A stretch of 64,000 nt of DNA from Streptomyces flavofungini (lineage in GTDB: Bacteria > Actinomycetota > Actinomycetes > Streptomycetales > Streptomycetaceae), in contig NZ_BMVR01000009.1 of the NCBI RefSeq assembly GCF_014650815.1, positions 124,001-188,000 on the forward strand, in the 5' to 3' direction. Position 1 is the stretch's first letter, and the number at the start of each line of letters is the position of its first letter. Below the pieces are notes generated by a model, which saw nothing but the letters and a program-made list of their open reading frames with translations, was not told the DNA's origin and ran no database searches. Shown piece after piece: positions 17,568 to 25,445 of this stretch. The translations under genes and the position numbers were made by a program.

Positions 17568-19478
17568 TCAGCTTCCCTTGGTGTACGACAGCGCGCGGGT
17601 GCCGTCGGTGTTGACGCGGTGCAGTTCGCCGCTCGGCAGGATCGTGACCACGGTCGGCTTGCCGGGGTCGCACGCGGGGGGCCCGCCCACGGTGACCCGC
17701 GTCGGGCCGATGGTCAGCCGGTCCTCGCTCGCGGACTCCAACTCGCCCTGGAACACGCAGTGGTAGGTGCCGCCGCCCTCCAACGGCCCGTCGGCCGTCA
17801 TGGACAGGACCGTGTCGCCCTCCTCGCCCTGCTGAATGGTCAGCTGACGCGTGCTGAGCCCGGCGTCGCCGGTGACCGTGCCGTTCCAGGTGCCGAGGAA
17901 CTTGTCCGGCACCGTCTTGTCCGAGACGGCGGACGTGGACGGCGAGGGGCTCGGCCCGGAGTCGGACTCCGACGGGCTGCCGGGCGTCGTCGGCGCGCTG
18001 CTCTCCCGGTTCTTGCCGTCGCCGCCACCACGCGCCTTCGGGTCCCCGTCGTCCCCCTTCATCGTCGCGTACACCGTGCCGCCCGCCCCGAGCGCGACGA
18101 TCAGCGCCACGGCGACGAGCAGCGCGGTGGACCGCCCGCTCCGCCGCGGCGGCTCGCCTTGCGGCATGCCGTACGGGGGTGTGGGGCCGTAGGGCGGGGT
18201 GGAGCCGTACGGGGGCTGCTGCTGGTGCGGATACCCGTAGCCGGGGGCTTGGTGGGGGTAGGCGTAGGCGGGGGAGCGGGCGGGGGTGTGCGCGGGCGGC
18301 GGGGTGTGGGCCGGGGTGGGCGTGGGGGCCGGTGGGAGGCCGCTGACCATGGTGGGGAGGTGGTTCACCGGGGCGTGGCCGGGGGTGCCGGGCGGGGGCG
18401 GGGTGTCCTCGCCGGGCGGGGGCGTCCGGTCGGGGTGGGCGGGGGGTGCGGCGGGCGGGGGCCCGGCGTCGGGGGCTCCCTGTCCGGCCGCCGCCACTCC
18501 CGCTGCCTGCGGGGTGGGCCCACCGGACTCCGACGGCGCCCCGGCCGACCCCTCCGGCTCCTCGATCTCCAGCAACTGCACGGCGTGCCGCCCGAGTTGG
18601 GCGACCAGCGCCGCGGGCAGCCAGGGCTCCAGGGACTTCCCCTCGGAGAGGGTGTCCTCCGCCCCGGTCCGGGCAAGTATCTCGTCAAGGGACGGCCGGT
18701 CCCCCGGCGCCTTGGCGAGGCAGTGCCCGACCAGCTCCCGCAGATTCTCCGGCAGCGCCTCGAGGTCGGGCTCCTCCTGCGCGATGCGGAACATCAGCGC
18801 GTGCACCCCGCTGTTGGCGGTGCCGAACGGCAGCGCCCCCGTGGCCGCGTACGCGAGCACGGACCCGAGGCAGAAGACGTCGCACGCCGAGGTGACCCGG
18901 TCCCCCCGCACCTGCTCGGGCGCCATGAACCCGGGCGACCCGACGAGCGCCCCGGTCCGGGTGAGCCCCCCGTCCGTGACGGTCTCCAGGGCCCGGGCGA
19001 TCCCGAAGTCGATGACGCGCGGCCCGTCGATGGTGACGAGGACGTTCGACGGCTTCAGGTCGCGGTGGATGAGCCCGGCGGCGTGGATGTCCTTGAGGGC
19101 GTTGGCGAGCCCGGCCGCGAGGATGTTCACGGACCGCTCGGGCAGCGGCCCGTGGTCGTGCGAGACGACGGCCTGCAGCGAGGGCCCGGCGACGTACCCC
19201 GTGGCGACCCACGGGATGTCCGCCTCCGTGTCGGCGTCGAGGACCGGCGCGGTCCAGGCCCCGCCGACGCGCCGCGCGGCCCCCACCTCCTGCCGGAACC
19301 GCCCCCGGAACTCGTCCTGCGCGGCCAGTTCCTCGCGGACCAGCTTGACCGCGACCGTGCGCCCCCGGTCGGAGCGGGCCAGGAACACCTGCCCCATGCC
19401 GCCCGCGCCGAGCCGCGCGAGCAGCCGGTAGGCACCGATTTGCTGCGGATCCCCCGGGCCGAGTTTCTCCATGGCCAT
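17568..19478 (-). CDS. membrane Ser/Thr protein kinase (Hanks type)
   Basis: A 636-residue transmembrane kinase. Kinase domain residues ~12-275: GAGGMGQVF (Gly loop), VAVKLV (Lys), HRDLKPSNVLV (catalytic loop), DFGIARAL (DFG) and GSPGFMAPEQ (activation segment). A Pro-rich cytoplasmic linker with PPYG repeats follows (~330-470), then one transmembrane helix ALLVAVALIVALGAG near 480, and an extracellular C-terminal domain of ~110 residues starting near KFLGTWNGTV, with a Cys pair. No PASTA repeats. The ATG at 19478 has GGGGAGGG eight bases upstream; MEKLG at 19472 is the alternative. Neighbours are a PstS-like protein and a CYTH protein, so it may respond to phosphate state (inference). Confidence 0.92.
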   Translation of the reverse strand: MAMEKLGPGDPQQIGAYRLLARLGAGGMGQVFLARSDRGRTVAVKLVREELAAQDEFRGRFRQEVGAARRVGGAWTAPVLDADTEADIPWVATGYVAGPSLQAVVSHDHGPLPERSVNILAAGLANALKDIHAAGLIHRDLKPSNVLVTIDGPRVIDFGIARALETVTDGGLTRTGALVGSPGFMAPEQVRGDRVTSACDVFCLGSVLAYAATGALPFGTANSGVHALMFRIAQEEPDLEALPENLRELVGHCLAKAPGDRPSLDEILARTGAEDTLSEGKSLEPWLPAALVAQLGRHAVQLLEIEEPEGSAGAPSESGGPTPQAAGVAAAGQGAPDAGPPPAAPPAHPDRTPPPGEDTPPPPGTPGHAPVNHLPTMVSGLPPAPTPTPAHTPPPAHTPARSPAYAYPHQAPGYGYPHQQQPPYGSTPPYGPTPPYGMPQGEPPRRSGRSTALLVAVALIVALGAGGTVYATMKGDDGDPKARGGGDGKNRESSAPTTPGSPSESDSGPSPSPSTSAVSDKTVPDKFLGTWNGTVTGDAGLSTRQLTIQQGEEGDTVLSMTADGPLEGGGTYHCVFQGELESASEDRLTIGPTRVTVGGPPACDPGKPTVVTILPSGELHRVNTDGTRALSYTKGS

Positions 19479-19708
19479 CGGCGCCGCCCTCCCCCTGGTT
19501 TTCAGCCACCGTGGTACGGCGACCCTGTGTGCATCGCCGTGCGACAGACCGAGGAGTCTACGGGCCGTCCGTGCAGTCCGGCAGGCGCTCCCCGTGTCCG
19601 TATAAGCCCACATCATGGGCGCCTTATCCGCAGCCGTCGACGGAATCTGTGACACATCCGTGAGACGGCGGGCACCCGCGCCGGGCCTTCGCCGTGGCCT
19701 GGTCCGGA
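19479..19708. promoter_or_regulatory. 230 bp gap before the kinase, with a short inverted repeat
   Basis: On the coding strand of the kinase the gap contains a TTATAC -10-like element next to a GCCCA-N5-TGGGC repeat (19606-19620), itself flanked by ATAAG and CTTAT. This AT-rich patch, about 125 bp before the start, is the likely kinase promoter, or the terminator of the CYTH gene. I see no reading frame of interest here. Confidence 0.4.
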
Positions 19709-20263
19709 TCAGCCGCGCCGCGCGGCCACGGCGCCCGTGTACGTCTCCACCGTCAGATCCTCCGCGCCGATCCCCAGCCCGGCGAGCACCGCACGGACAT
19801 CGTCGAGAGCCGCAGCCACCTGGTCCTCGTCGACGAGGGTCTCGACCTCCAGGAAGGTGCCGTCGATCTCCGGCACGCGCACCAGGGTGGCGAGCATCTG
19901 CCGTCCGTGCGCCTCGAAGGCATAGTTCCGGCACCGCTTCTCGAACGCGATCAGCTCCACATGTCCGAGCCCCCGCAGAATCGCGTGCGCCTCCTCGGCG
20001 TCCTCGACGCGCGTCTCGTGCTCGGGCTTCGAACCGGACTCCTCGTCGACCGCCGCGCCTTTGTACGTGAGCACCGTGCGCGTGCCGTCCCCGCCGTGCA
20101 CGGTACGCACCCGCAGCTCCTCGCCCGCCCTTTCCAACGAGCCGTCCGGCCGGTCGTAGTACGTGTCCCGGTACACCTCGACCCGCGCCGTCGCGCGCTC
20201 GTCCAACTGCCGCACGACCCTCTTGGGCTCCCGTACGCGTGCCTTCAACTCCGCCTCGATCAC
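19709..20263 (-). CDS. CYTH-domain triphosphate-tunnel protein (class IV cyclase/triphosphatase-like)
   Basis: A 184-residue soluble CYTH (CyaB/thiamine triphosphatase) protein, which folds as a beta-barrel tunnel holding triphosphate groups. Visible: the ExExK signature in MIEAELKARV at residue 2, RDTYYDRPDG near 31, LRVRTVHG near 44, TYKGAAVD near 60, HETRVED near 74 and GTFLEVETLVDE near 130. Members make cAMP or hydrolyse thiamine triphosphate or tripolyphosphate; which of these applies here is not decidable. The GTG at 20263 has GAGGAGGG seven bases upstream. It is 2 kb from a VTC polyphosphate polymerase, the other tunnel-fold family, suggesting a polyphosphate link. Upstream DNA is a broken acetyltransferase. 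Confidence 0.85.
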   Translation of the reverse strand: MIEAELKARVREPKRVVRQLDERATARVEVYRDTYYDRPDGSLERAGEELRVRTVHGGDGTRTVLTYKGAAVDEESGSKPEHETRVEDAEEAHAILRGLGHVELIAFEKRCRNYAFEAHGRQMLATLVRVPEIDGTFLEVETLVDEDQVAAALDDVRAVLAGLGIGAEDLTVETYTGAVAARRG

Positions 20264-20270
20264 CTGCGGT

Positions 20271-20402
20271 TCCCTCCTCGTCGAGCGTTCCCACCCCAAG
20301 GTGCGCGCGCTGTACGAGGGGTGGGGGTACGAGTGGTTCGGCGAGGTGCTGCCGTTCAGTGACTCGCCGCTGTACGACGCGCTCGTGCTGGCTAGGGCTT
20401 GA
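20271..20402 (+). pseudogene. C-terminal remnant of a GNAT acetyltransferase
   Basis: Read in frame, the plus strand gives LVERSHPKVRALYEGWGYE, then FGEVLPFSDSPLYDALVL and a stop at 20400-20402. This matches the last ~40 residues of GNAT acetyltransferases (ALYERWGY followed by PFPDSPxYD). No start, acetyl-CoA loop or N-terminal half exists upstream; that DNA is the antisense of the CYTH gene. The remnant now carries the CYTH ribosome site and upstream DNA, and its 3' end overlaps the MarR gene by 11 bp. Confidence 0.7.
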
Positions 20403-20979
20403 CGGCCGCCTCCAGGCTCGCGAGGACCTCGGAGAGGCGTTCCAACACCTGTGCGGTTTGCGCGAATTGTTCCTCGCCGAGGGCTTCTTTGAGCCGGGCG
20501 GCGAGGTCGGCGTGCGCGGGCTGGATCCGCTGGACGGCGGCGCGGCCCTCGGCGGTGGGGGTCAGCAGCTTGGCGCGGCGGTGCGCCGGGTTGGGCGCGT
20601 ACTCGGCGAGTCCGTCGCGCACCAGGAGGTCCGCGATGCGCTGCACGCTCTGCCGGGTGATGCCCATGGTGCGGGCGATCCCGGCGACGGGCTGCGGTGC
20701 GCGCAGGACCGCGCCGAGGACCTGCCACCAGGCGGCGGTGAGTCCGGCCGGGCGGGCCATCTCCTCCGACACGGAGAGGAACTGGCCGTTGAGGCGGAAG
20801 ACGCCGAGGGCGGTGCGGGTGAGCAGGTCCTGCTCGGGCAGGCCGACGACGCCCTCGCCGACCGTGACGTTGACGACGGGCTCGCCGACCGCGTTGACGA
20901 CGGGCTCGCCGACCGTGACGTCGGCGGCGGGCTCGCCGCTGTGGACCGGCTCACCACCGTCCCGCTCCGTGCCGCTCAT
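20392..20979 (-). CDS. MarR-family transcriptional regulator
   Basis: A 195-residue winged-helix regulator. After ~45 disordered residues with GEPVVN repeats come helices for dimerisation, then the helix-turn-helix VAGIARTMGITRQSVQRIAD near 100 and wing AEYAPNPAHRRAKLLTPT near 125. The ATG at 20979 overlaps the stop of the DJ-1 gene (ATGA), so the two form an operon. The N-terminal repeat is encoded by near-identical 21 bp units; a start within this repeat is possible. It probably binds the CTGTCAT palindrome (21613-21627) in its operon promoter, and may respond to oxidants or electrophiles, given its partner (inference). Confidence 0.9.
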   Translation of the reverse strand: MSGTERDGGEPVHSGEPAADVTVGEPVVNAVGEPVVNVTVGEGVVGLPEQDLLTRTALGVFRLNGQFLSVSEEMARPAGLTAAWWQVLGAVLRAPQPVAGIARTMGITRQSVQRIADLLVRDGLAEYAPNPAHRRAKLLTPTAEGRAAVQRIQPAHADLAARLKEALGEEQFAQTAQVLERLSEVLASLEAAVKP

Positions 20980-21572
20980 GATTCGAGGGTCTCGTACGCC
21001 GTCGGGTCCGAGTCGTGGAACAGCCGGTACCAGGCGTCCAGCTTCTCGCCCTCGAACGCGCCCATCCGCTTGAGGACTTCGCGGGCGAACGCGACGGGCT
21101 CGGTCGGCCCCGCCGTGATCAGGTCGCCGTCGGTGACGGCGTCGGTCTCGACGTACCGGTCCGCGCCCTTGTAGCCGGTCGCGTCCAGGTAGAACGACAC
21201 CGCGCTGGTGTGCGCCCGGTCGTCGAGCAGCCCTTCTCTGGCGAGCCCGGCGGTGGCCCCGCAGATCGCGGCCACGGGCACGCCCGCGTCGAGGAACGCG
21301 CGGGCCGCGCGGGCGAACGGGGCGAGCGAGTCGCCCGTGTCCCACAGGTCCCCGCCGGGCAGGATCAGCAGCTCGCTGTCCTCGGCCCGCAGCTCGTCGA
21401 GGGTCAGGTCGGGCTGGATGCGGACGCCGCCGACCGTGGTGACGGCCTCGCGGGTGGCGGCGACGGTACGGATCCGGTGCCCCGCGCGGGCCAGGTAGGC
21501 GGTGGCGTAGCCCGTCTCCCAGTCGGCGAGGGCGTCGTAGACGGCGAGGTGAACGGTGGTCGTGGCGCTCAT
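20976..21572 (-). CDS. DJ-1/PfpI-family protein
   Basis: A 198-residue soluble protein of the DJ-1/PfpI (class I glutamine-amidotransferase-like) fold. The nucleophile elbow is VAAICGATAGLA near residue 100, with Cys; LLILPGGDLW near 72 supplies the preceding loop. Members include chaperones, glyoxalases and proteases; the reaction here is not decidable. The ATG at 21572 is selected because GGAGG lies five bases before it; upstream ATGs at 21584 and 21638 lack this. First gene of an operon with the MarR regulator (4 bp overlap), under a promoter carrying a palindromic operator. Confidence 0.9.
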   Translation of the reverse strand: MSATTTVHLAVYDALADWETGYATAYLARAGHRIRTVAATREAVTTVGGVRIQPDLTLDELRAEDSELLILPGGDLWDTGDSLAPFARAARAFLDAGVPVAAICGATAGLAREGLLDDRAHTSAVSFYLDATGYKGADRYVETDAVTDGDLITAGPTEPVAFAREVLKRMGAFEGEKLDAWYRLFHDSDPTAYETLES

Positions 21573-21610
21573 GGTGTCCTCCATGGTGTCACTCGGTGTC
21601 GTTGTAAGGA

Positions 21611-21638
21611 TGCTGTCATGATGACAGTATTCTGTCAA
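21611..21638 (-). promoter_or_regulatory. promoter and MarR-type operator of the DJ-1/marR operon
   Basis: On the minus strand a consensus -35 TTGACA (21638-21633) is followed after 17 bp by CAGCAT. Between them lies the perfect palindrome CTGTCAT-G-ATGACAG (21613-21627); a further CTGTCA half-site overlaps the -35. A bound dimer would block RNA polymerase, fitting autorepression by the MarR protein. Confidence 0.75.
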
Positions 21639-21671
21639 TGAATTCCGGGCGCGCGATCTCCGCCACAGCGC

Positions 21672-21716
21672 TTAACCCGCACCAGCGGCCCCCTTAACCG
21701 ACCCCGCCCTAACGTC
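21672..21716 (+). promoter_or_regulatory. TTAACC direct repeats and leaderless -10 of the DUF4956 operon
   Basis: TTAACC occurs at 21672 and 21694 (22 bp apart, two helical turns) and CCCTAACGT at 21708-21716. The latter contains TAACGT (21710-21715), which ends 7 bases before the ATG at 21723 and has no Shine-Dalgarno after it, so it can act as the -10 of a leaderless transcript. The same three elements recur upstream of the nearby two-component system (25491-25518), which suggests binding by its OmpR-type regulator. Confidence 0.65.
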
Positions 21717-21722
21717 CCGGCC

Positions 21723-22340
21723 ATGGACTACTCGACCCTCTCCGCGCACCTCGGCCTCGACCTCGTGGCCGTCTCGCTGCTGACGTTCGCCGTGTTCTGC
21801 CCACGGCACCGCAGGCGCGAGCTGGTGCCCGCCTATCTCGCCCTGAACGTCGCGCTGTTCGCGGTCGTCGCGGCCCTGTCGGAGGCGTCGGGCGGCGGCG
21901 GCCTCGCGCTCGGGTTCGGTCTCTTCGGCGTCCTGTCGATCGTCCGGCTCCGCTCCGACCCGGTGCGCCACCAGGAGGTCGCGTACTACTTCACGACGCT
22001 CGTCCTGGGCCTGCTGTGCGGGCTCCCGGGCCTCTCGCTGCCGCTGGCCGCGGGCCTCTCGGGCGTGCTGCTCCTGGTGATGTACGTCGGCGACCACCCA
22101 CGCCTGTACGCCCGCGACCGGCGGGCCCTGGTGACCCTGGACGCGGTGTACCGGCAGGAGGACGCACTCCGCGCCGAGCTGACGCGACGACTCGGCGAGC
22201 CGCTCGGCTGGACGGTCCAGGAGGTCGACTACGTACGGGACCTGATGGTGCTGGAAGTCCGCTTCCGTCAGCCGGAACCTTTGCCCCACGATGGGGAGTT
22301 CGTACGAGTGACCCCGCCGTACGCCAAGGAGGCCGCGTGA
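21723..22340 (+). CDS. DUF4956 membrane protein
   Basis: A 205-residue protein with about four membrane helices in residues 8-125 and a soluble C-terminal domain (~130-205). It resembles DUF4956 proteins, whose genes commonly sit beside VTC-type polyphosphate polymerases. Visible: FGLFGVLSIVRLRSDPV near 75, a family-typical loop, and QEVAYYF. The ATG at 21723 has no Shine-Dalgarno but a -10-like TAACGT 7 bases upstream. The stop overlaps the GTG of the VTC gene (GTGA), so the pair is translationally coupled. A role as membrane partner or channel for polyphosphate is inference from context. Confidence 0.85.
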   Translation: MDYSTLSAHLGLDLVAVSLLTFAVFCPRHRRRELVPAYLALNVALFAVVAALSEASGGGGLALGFGLFGVLSIVRLRSDPVRHQEVAYYFTTLVLGLLCGLPGLSLPLAAGLSGVLLLVMYVGDHPRLYARDRRALVTLDAVYRQEDALRAELTRRLGEPLGWTVQEVDYVRDLMVLEVRFRQPEPLPHDGEFVRVTPPYAKEAA

Positions 22341-23134
22341 AACCCGCCGTACGTGCCCTGAGCCGTGCCGCGCTCGCCGCGCACCCCGTCTCGCTCGACG
22401 AGCTGAACGTCCGCGCGGAACTGCTCGCCCGCTACGACAACAGCTATCTGGTCCCCGTCGACATCTTCGAGGACTTCGCGGCGCTGCTCACCGACCCGCG
22501 CCGCGCGGGCGGCGCGTTCCGCGCCCTGAGCATCGGCGGCCGCCGCTCGTTCGGCTACCTCTCGACGTACTACGACACCCCCGCCCTGCGCACGTACCAC
22601 GACCACCGCCAGGGCCGCAGACTCCGCTACCGCGTCCGGGAACGCCTCTATCAGGACAGCGGCGAGCGGCAGTTCGAGATCAAGCTGAAGACCGGCCGCG
22701 GCGAGACGGTCAAGCACCGGCAGCGGATGGAGGGCGCCGACCACGCCCTCGACGACGCCCGCCGGGGCTTCCTCGCCGGGGTGCTGAGGGGTTCGTACGG
22801 CATCGAGGCCCCGCACGGCCTCACCCCCTCCCTCGTCACGGACTACCGCCGCGCGACGTTCGTGGCCGACGGCCAGCGCGTGACGTGCGACGCGGCGCTG
22901 GTGGTGCGGGACGTGGCGACGGGCCGCACCGCCTCGGCCGACAGCGGCCTCGTCCTCGTGGAGACCAAGACCCGCGGCCGCCTCACCGAGGCCGACCGCG
23001 TCCTGCACCGCTACGGCCTCCGCGCCGCCGAATTCACCAAGTACTGCGGCGGCTTCGCGGCCGTCCGCCCCGACCTCGGCGTCAACCGCTGGGCGCGGGC
23101 GGTCCGGACGGTGTTCCCGCGAGCGGGAAGGTGA
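22337..23134 (+). CDS. VTC-domain polyphosphate polymerase family protein
   Basis: A 265-residue soluble protein of the VTC family, whose yeast members make polyphosphate from ATP in a tunnel-shaped barrel. Visible basic residues lining the tunnel: RAELLARYDNSYLVP near 29, YYDTPALRTYHDHR near 77, RLRYRVRERLY near 95, QFEIKLKTGRGETVKHR near 112, DYRRATFV near 167 and LVLVETKTRG near 208. These follow the family order of R/K and E positions. The GTG at 22337 has AAGGAGG five bases upstream and overlaps the DUF4956 stop. The 3' end overlaps the convergent kinase gene by 53 bp. Activity is likely but not proven by sequence. Confidence 0.88.
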   Translation: MKPAVRALSRAALAAHPVSLDELNVRAELLARYDNSYLVPVDIFEDFAALLTDPRRAGGAFRALSIGGRRSFGYLSTYYDTPALRTYHDHRQGRRLRYRVRERLYQDSGERQFEIKLKTGRGETVKHRQRMEGADHALDDARRGFLAGVLRGSYGIEAPHGLTPSLVTDYRRATFVADGQRVTCDAALVVRDVATGRTASADSGLVLVETKTRGRLTEADRVLHRYGLRAAEFTKYCGGFAAVRPDLGVNRWARAVRTVFPRAGR

Positions 23135-24650
23135 GGGTGACGCGGGTCGGCGCCGCCTCGATGGCGAAGACCCCGCCCGCGTCCTCGGCGGTACGCCGGG
23201 CGATGTCGAGCCCGAGCCCGGTCGACCCGCCCCCGCTGGCGCCGCGGGCGGTGGCTTCCGGGTAACCGTCGGGGAACCCGGGCCCGTCGTCGGTGACGGT
23301 GAGCCGGGCGTCCCCCGCAGCCGTGACCCCGACGGTGATCCGGAAGGCGGTGCCGTGGGGGGTGTGGTCGAGGACGTTCCCGATGAGGGCGTCCAGGGCG
23401 GCGGAGAGTTCGTCCGGGGGGACGGGGACGGGTATCTCCTCGGGTTCGTCCGGGAGTTCGTCCGGGGGTTCGGTCGGGAGGGCGGGGACGGATGCCGCTT
23501 TCCCGCTGTGGTGCGGTCCGCCGGGCAGCCGTGCCGGGGGGCGGCAACTGTCCGGCGCACTGCCTGTACCCGCTGCGGGCGGCTGGGCCGCCGAGAGCTT
23601 GGGGGAGGGTGGGCACAGCCCAGGTCGGCGGCGCCCCTGACGTTCGGAGCCGCCACGTACCGGGACGTCCACCAGAAGCCCCCGGCTCTGGTCCTCGGCC
23701 AACGGCGCCCAGAACGCCGCACGTGCACGCGCAACGGCGGCAAGATCGGCGCACGCCGCGCCCCGCAGCGGCAGCCGGGCCCGCCGGATCACGTCGTCCA
23801 CACTGCGCTCCAGCGCGGCCACGTCCCCGGCGATCCGCCGGGCCTCCCGGGGGTCCCGCAACGACTCGGCGTCAAGACGCAGCGCGGCGACCGGCGTCCG
23901 CAGCCGATGCGCGAGGTCGGCGGCGTTCTCGCGGGCGTTCTCCCGCTCGGCCCGGAGCAACTCGTCGATGCGCCCGGCAAGCCGGTTCAACTCACCCGCG
24001 ACAAGCCGGAGTTCCGGCGGCCCGTCGGGCACGGCCCGAGCCGTGAGGTCCCCGGCGGCAAGCCGGTCGGCGGTGCGGGCGAGCCCCCGCGTCGCCCCCA
24101 CGAGCCGCGCCCCCAGCCGGTCGGCGAGCAGCAGCCCGAGCAGCACGAGCCCCACCCCGATCCCGGCGAGCACGAGCCAGGACGTGAGCGTACCGGCGTA
24201 CAACTGCCGCTCGGTGAGCGTGACTTGGACGACGGCGGTGCCGTCGGCGGCCCCGTGCACGGGCACCAGTACCTGACGCCCGCCGCCCGCGGGTTCATAG
24301 GTGAACGCCCGCCCGGTCCTGGCGAGCCGAACGGCATCGGTGACGGCGCCGCGCGAGCCGCCCCCGGAGCCGGATCCGGGCCCGACGACGGTCCCGTCCC
24401 CGAGGACGAGCGACGTGCGCGGCAACCCGTCCCCGTTGACCCCGGCGACGGTCTGCTCGGCGGTCGGCCGCTCCCCGGCCGAGGCGAGCACGGGCCCGAT
24501 CGCATGGGCCACCCACTGCGCGCGGGCGGTGGCCTCGGCGGTGGCGCGGTCGGCGGCGTGGTTGCGGGTGAGGAGGGTGAGGGGGACGAGCAGGGCGGTG
24601 AGGACGAGGGCGGTGGTGGCGGCGGTGAGCAGCAGGAGGCGCCGCCGCAT
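23082..24650 (-). CDS. OmpR-class sensor histidine kinase carrying an in-frame repeat insertion
   Basis: A 522-residue membrane kinase: transmembrane helices near 7-28 and 155-178, an extracytoplasmic sensor between them, HAMP (~179-235), H-box NAADLAHRLRTPVAAL near 248 and an HATPase with N-box GNVLDHTPHG near 430, G1 TDDGPGFPDG and G2 GLGLDIARR. Between the kinase dimerisation domain and N-box is a Pro/Ser/Gly-rich stretch of roughly 75 residues (from about RGGSERQGRR to EEIPVPV) that such kinases normally lack; its DNA contains a copy of intergenic repeat B (23571-23646). The ATG at 24650 shares one base with the regulator's stop. The C-terminus overlaps the VTC gene end by 53 bp. Confidence 0.88.
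   Translation of the reverse strand: MRRRLLLLTAATTALVLTALLVPLTLLTRNHAADRATAEATARAQWVAHAIGPVLASAGERPTAEQTVAGVNGDGLPRTSLVLGDGTVVGPGSGSGGGSRGAVTDAVRLARTGRAFTYEPAGGGRQVLVPVHGAADGTAVVQVTLTERQLYAGTLTSWLVLAGIGVGLVLLGLLLADRLGARLVGATRGLARTADRLAAGDLTARAVPDGPPELRLVAGELNRLAGRIDELLRAERENARENAADLAHRLRTPVAALRLDAESLRDPREARRIAGDVAALERSVDDVIRRARLPLRGAACADLAAVARARAAFWAPLAEDQSRGLLVDVPVRGGSERQGRRRPGLCPPSPKLSAAQPPAAGTGSAPDSCRPPARLPGGPHHSGKAASVPALPTEPPDELPDEPEEIPVPVPPDELSAALDALIGNVLDHTPHGTAFRITVGVTAAGDARLTVTDDGPGFPDGYPEATARGASGGGSTGLGLDIARRTAEDAGGVFAIEAAPTRVTLTFPLAGTPSGPPAPSG
23571..23646 (+). repeat. intergenic repeat family B, copy 2, inside a kinase gene
   Basis: Matches 13381-13490 without its central palindrome: CGCTGCGGGC at the left, then GAGAGCTTGGGGGAGGGT, GGGCACAGCCC and TGACGTT at the right. 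Here it is translated from the opposite strand as part of the histidine kinase, without breaking the frame. The preceding ~75 bp (23495-23570) are also low-complexity and probably part of the insert. Confidence 0.7.
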
Positions 24651-25417
24651 CAGAGGGGCCCGTCCGGCGCGGGCCTGTCCGGCGCGGGGTCGTCCGGCCC
24701 GGGACCGTCCGGCGCGGCACCATCCGCCGTGGGACCGTCCGGCGCGCTGAGCTTGACGCCGACCGTACGCACGGTGTGCAGATAGCGCGGCGCCAGCGCC
24801 GTCTCGCCCAACTTCCGCCGCAGCCACGACAGATGGACGTCCACGGTCTTGTCGGCGCCGCCGAGCGGCTGGTGCCAGACCTCGGCGAGGAGTTCACGCC
24901 GGGAGACGACCTGGCCCGCGCGGCGGGCGAGATGGGCGAGCAGGTCGAACTCGCGGGGCGTGAGGTCGACCGGCGCCCCGTCGAGGCGCACCTCCCGGGC
25001 GGCGACGTCGACGCTGAGCCCGCCGACCCGCAGCGGCTCCGCGCCCTCCGTGCCCGCGCCGAGCCGCCGCAGCACCGCCTTCACCCGGGCGTCCAACTGC
25101 GCGGCGCCGAACGGCTTCACGATGTAGTCGTCGGCGCCGTCGCCGAGCACGGCCACCATCTCCGGTTCCTCGTCGCGGGCGGTGGCGACGATGACGGGTA
25201 CGTCGCTGACGGCCCGCAGCATCCGCAGGACCTGGGCGCCGTCCACGTCGGGCAGGCCGAGGTCGAGGACGACGAGGTCGGGCCGGTGGGTCACGGCCGC
25301 GTCGAGCCCCGCCATGCCGGTGGGGGCGGTCGCGACGGCGTGGCCCTTGTCGCGCAGGGCACGCACGAGGGCGCCGCGCAGTTGGGGGTCGTCCTCGACG
25401 ACGAGCAGGTGGGCCAT
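24650..25417 (-). CDS. OmpR-family response regulator
   Basis: A 255-residue DNA-binding regulator. Receiver: acidic VVEDDPQL near residue 6, phospho-Asp in LVVLDLGLPDVDG near 49, Thr in VIVATARDEE near 76, Lys in DDYIVKPFG near 99. Winged helix: VDLTPREFDLLAHLARR near 152, VWHQPLGGADKTVDVHLSWLRRKLG near 180 in the recognition helix, and the wing HTVRTVGVKL. A ~28-residue tail of APDGP-type repeats ends the protein. The ATG at 25417 is supported by the MAHLLVVEDD start typical of the family. It is co-transcribed with the kinase (1 bp overlap). TTAACC boxes lie upstream, and also before the DUF4956-VTC operon. Confidence 0.93.
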   Translation of the reverse strand: MAHLLVVEDDPQLRGALVRALRDKGHAVATAPTGMAGLDAAVTHRPDLVVLDLGLPDVDGAQVLRMLRAVSDVPVIVATARDEEPEMVAVLGDGADDYIVKPFGAAQLDARVKAVLRRLGAGTEGAEPLRVGGLSVDVAAREVRLDGAPVDLTPREFDLLAHLARRAGQVVSRRELLAEVWHQPLGGADKTVDVHLSWLRRKLGETALAPRYLHTVRTVGVKLSAPDGPTADGAAPDGPGPDDPAPDRPAPDGPL

Positions 25418-25445
25418 GCGGCCACGGTAACCAGGGGTGCACCGG

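Noticed and set aside
16581..19652. A 1,023-codon plus-strand frame opposite the PstS-like and kinase genes
   Set aside because: It is the antisense of two well-supported genes, has extreme Arg/Gly/Ala composition and no domain. Long open frames on the opposite strand are normal in 70%+ GC DNA.
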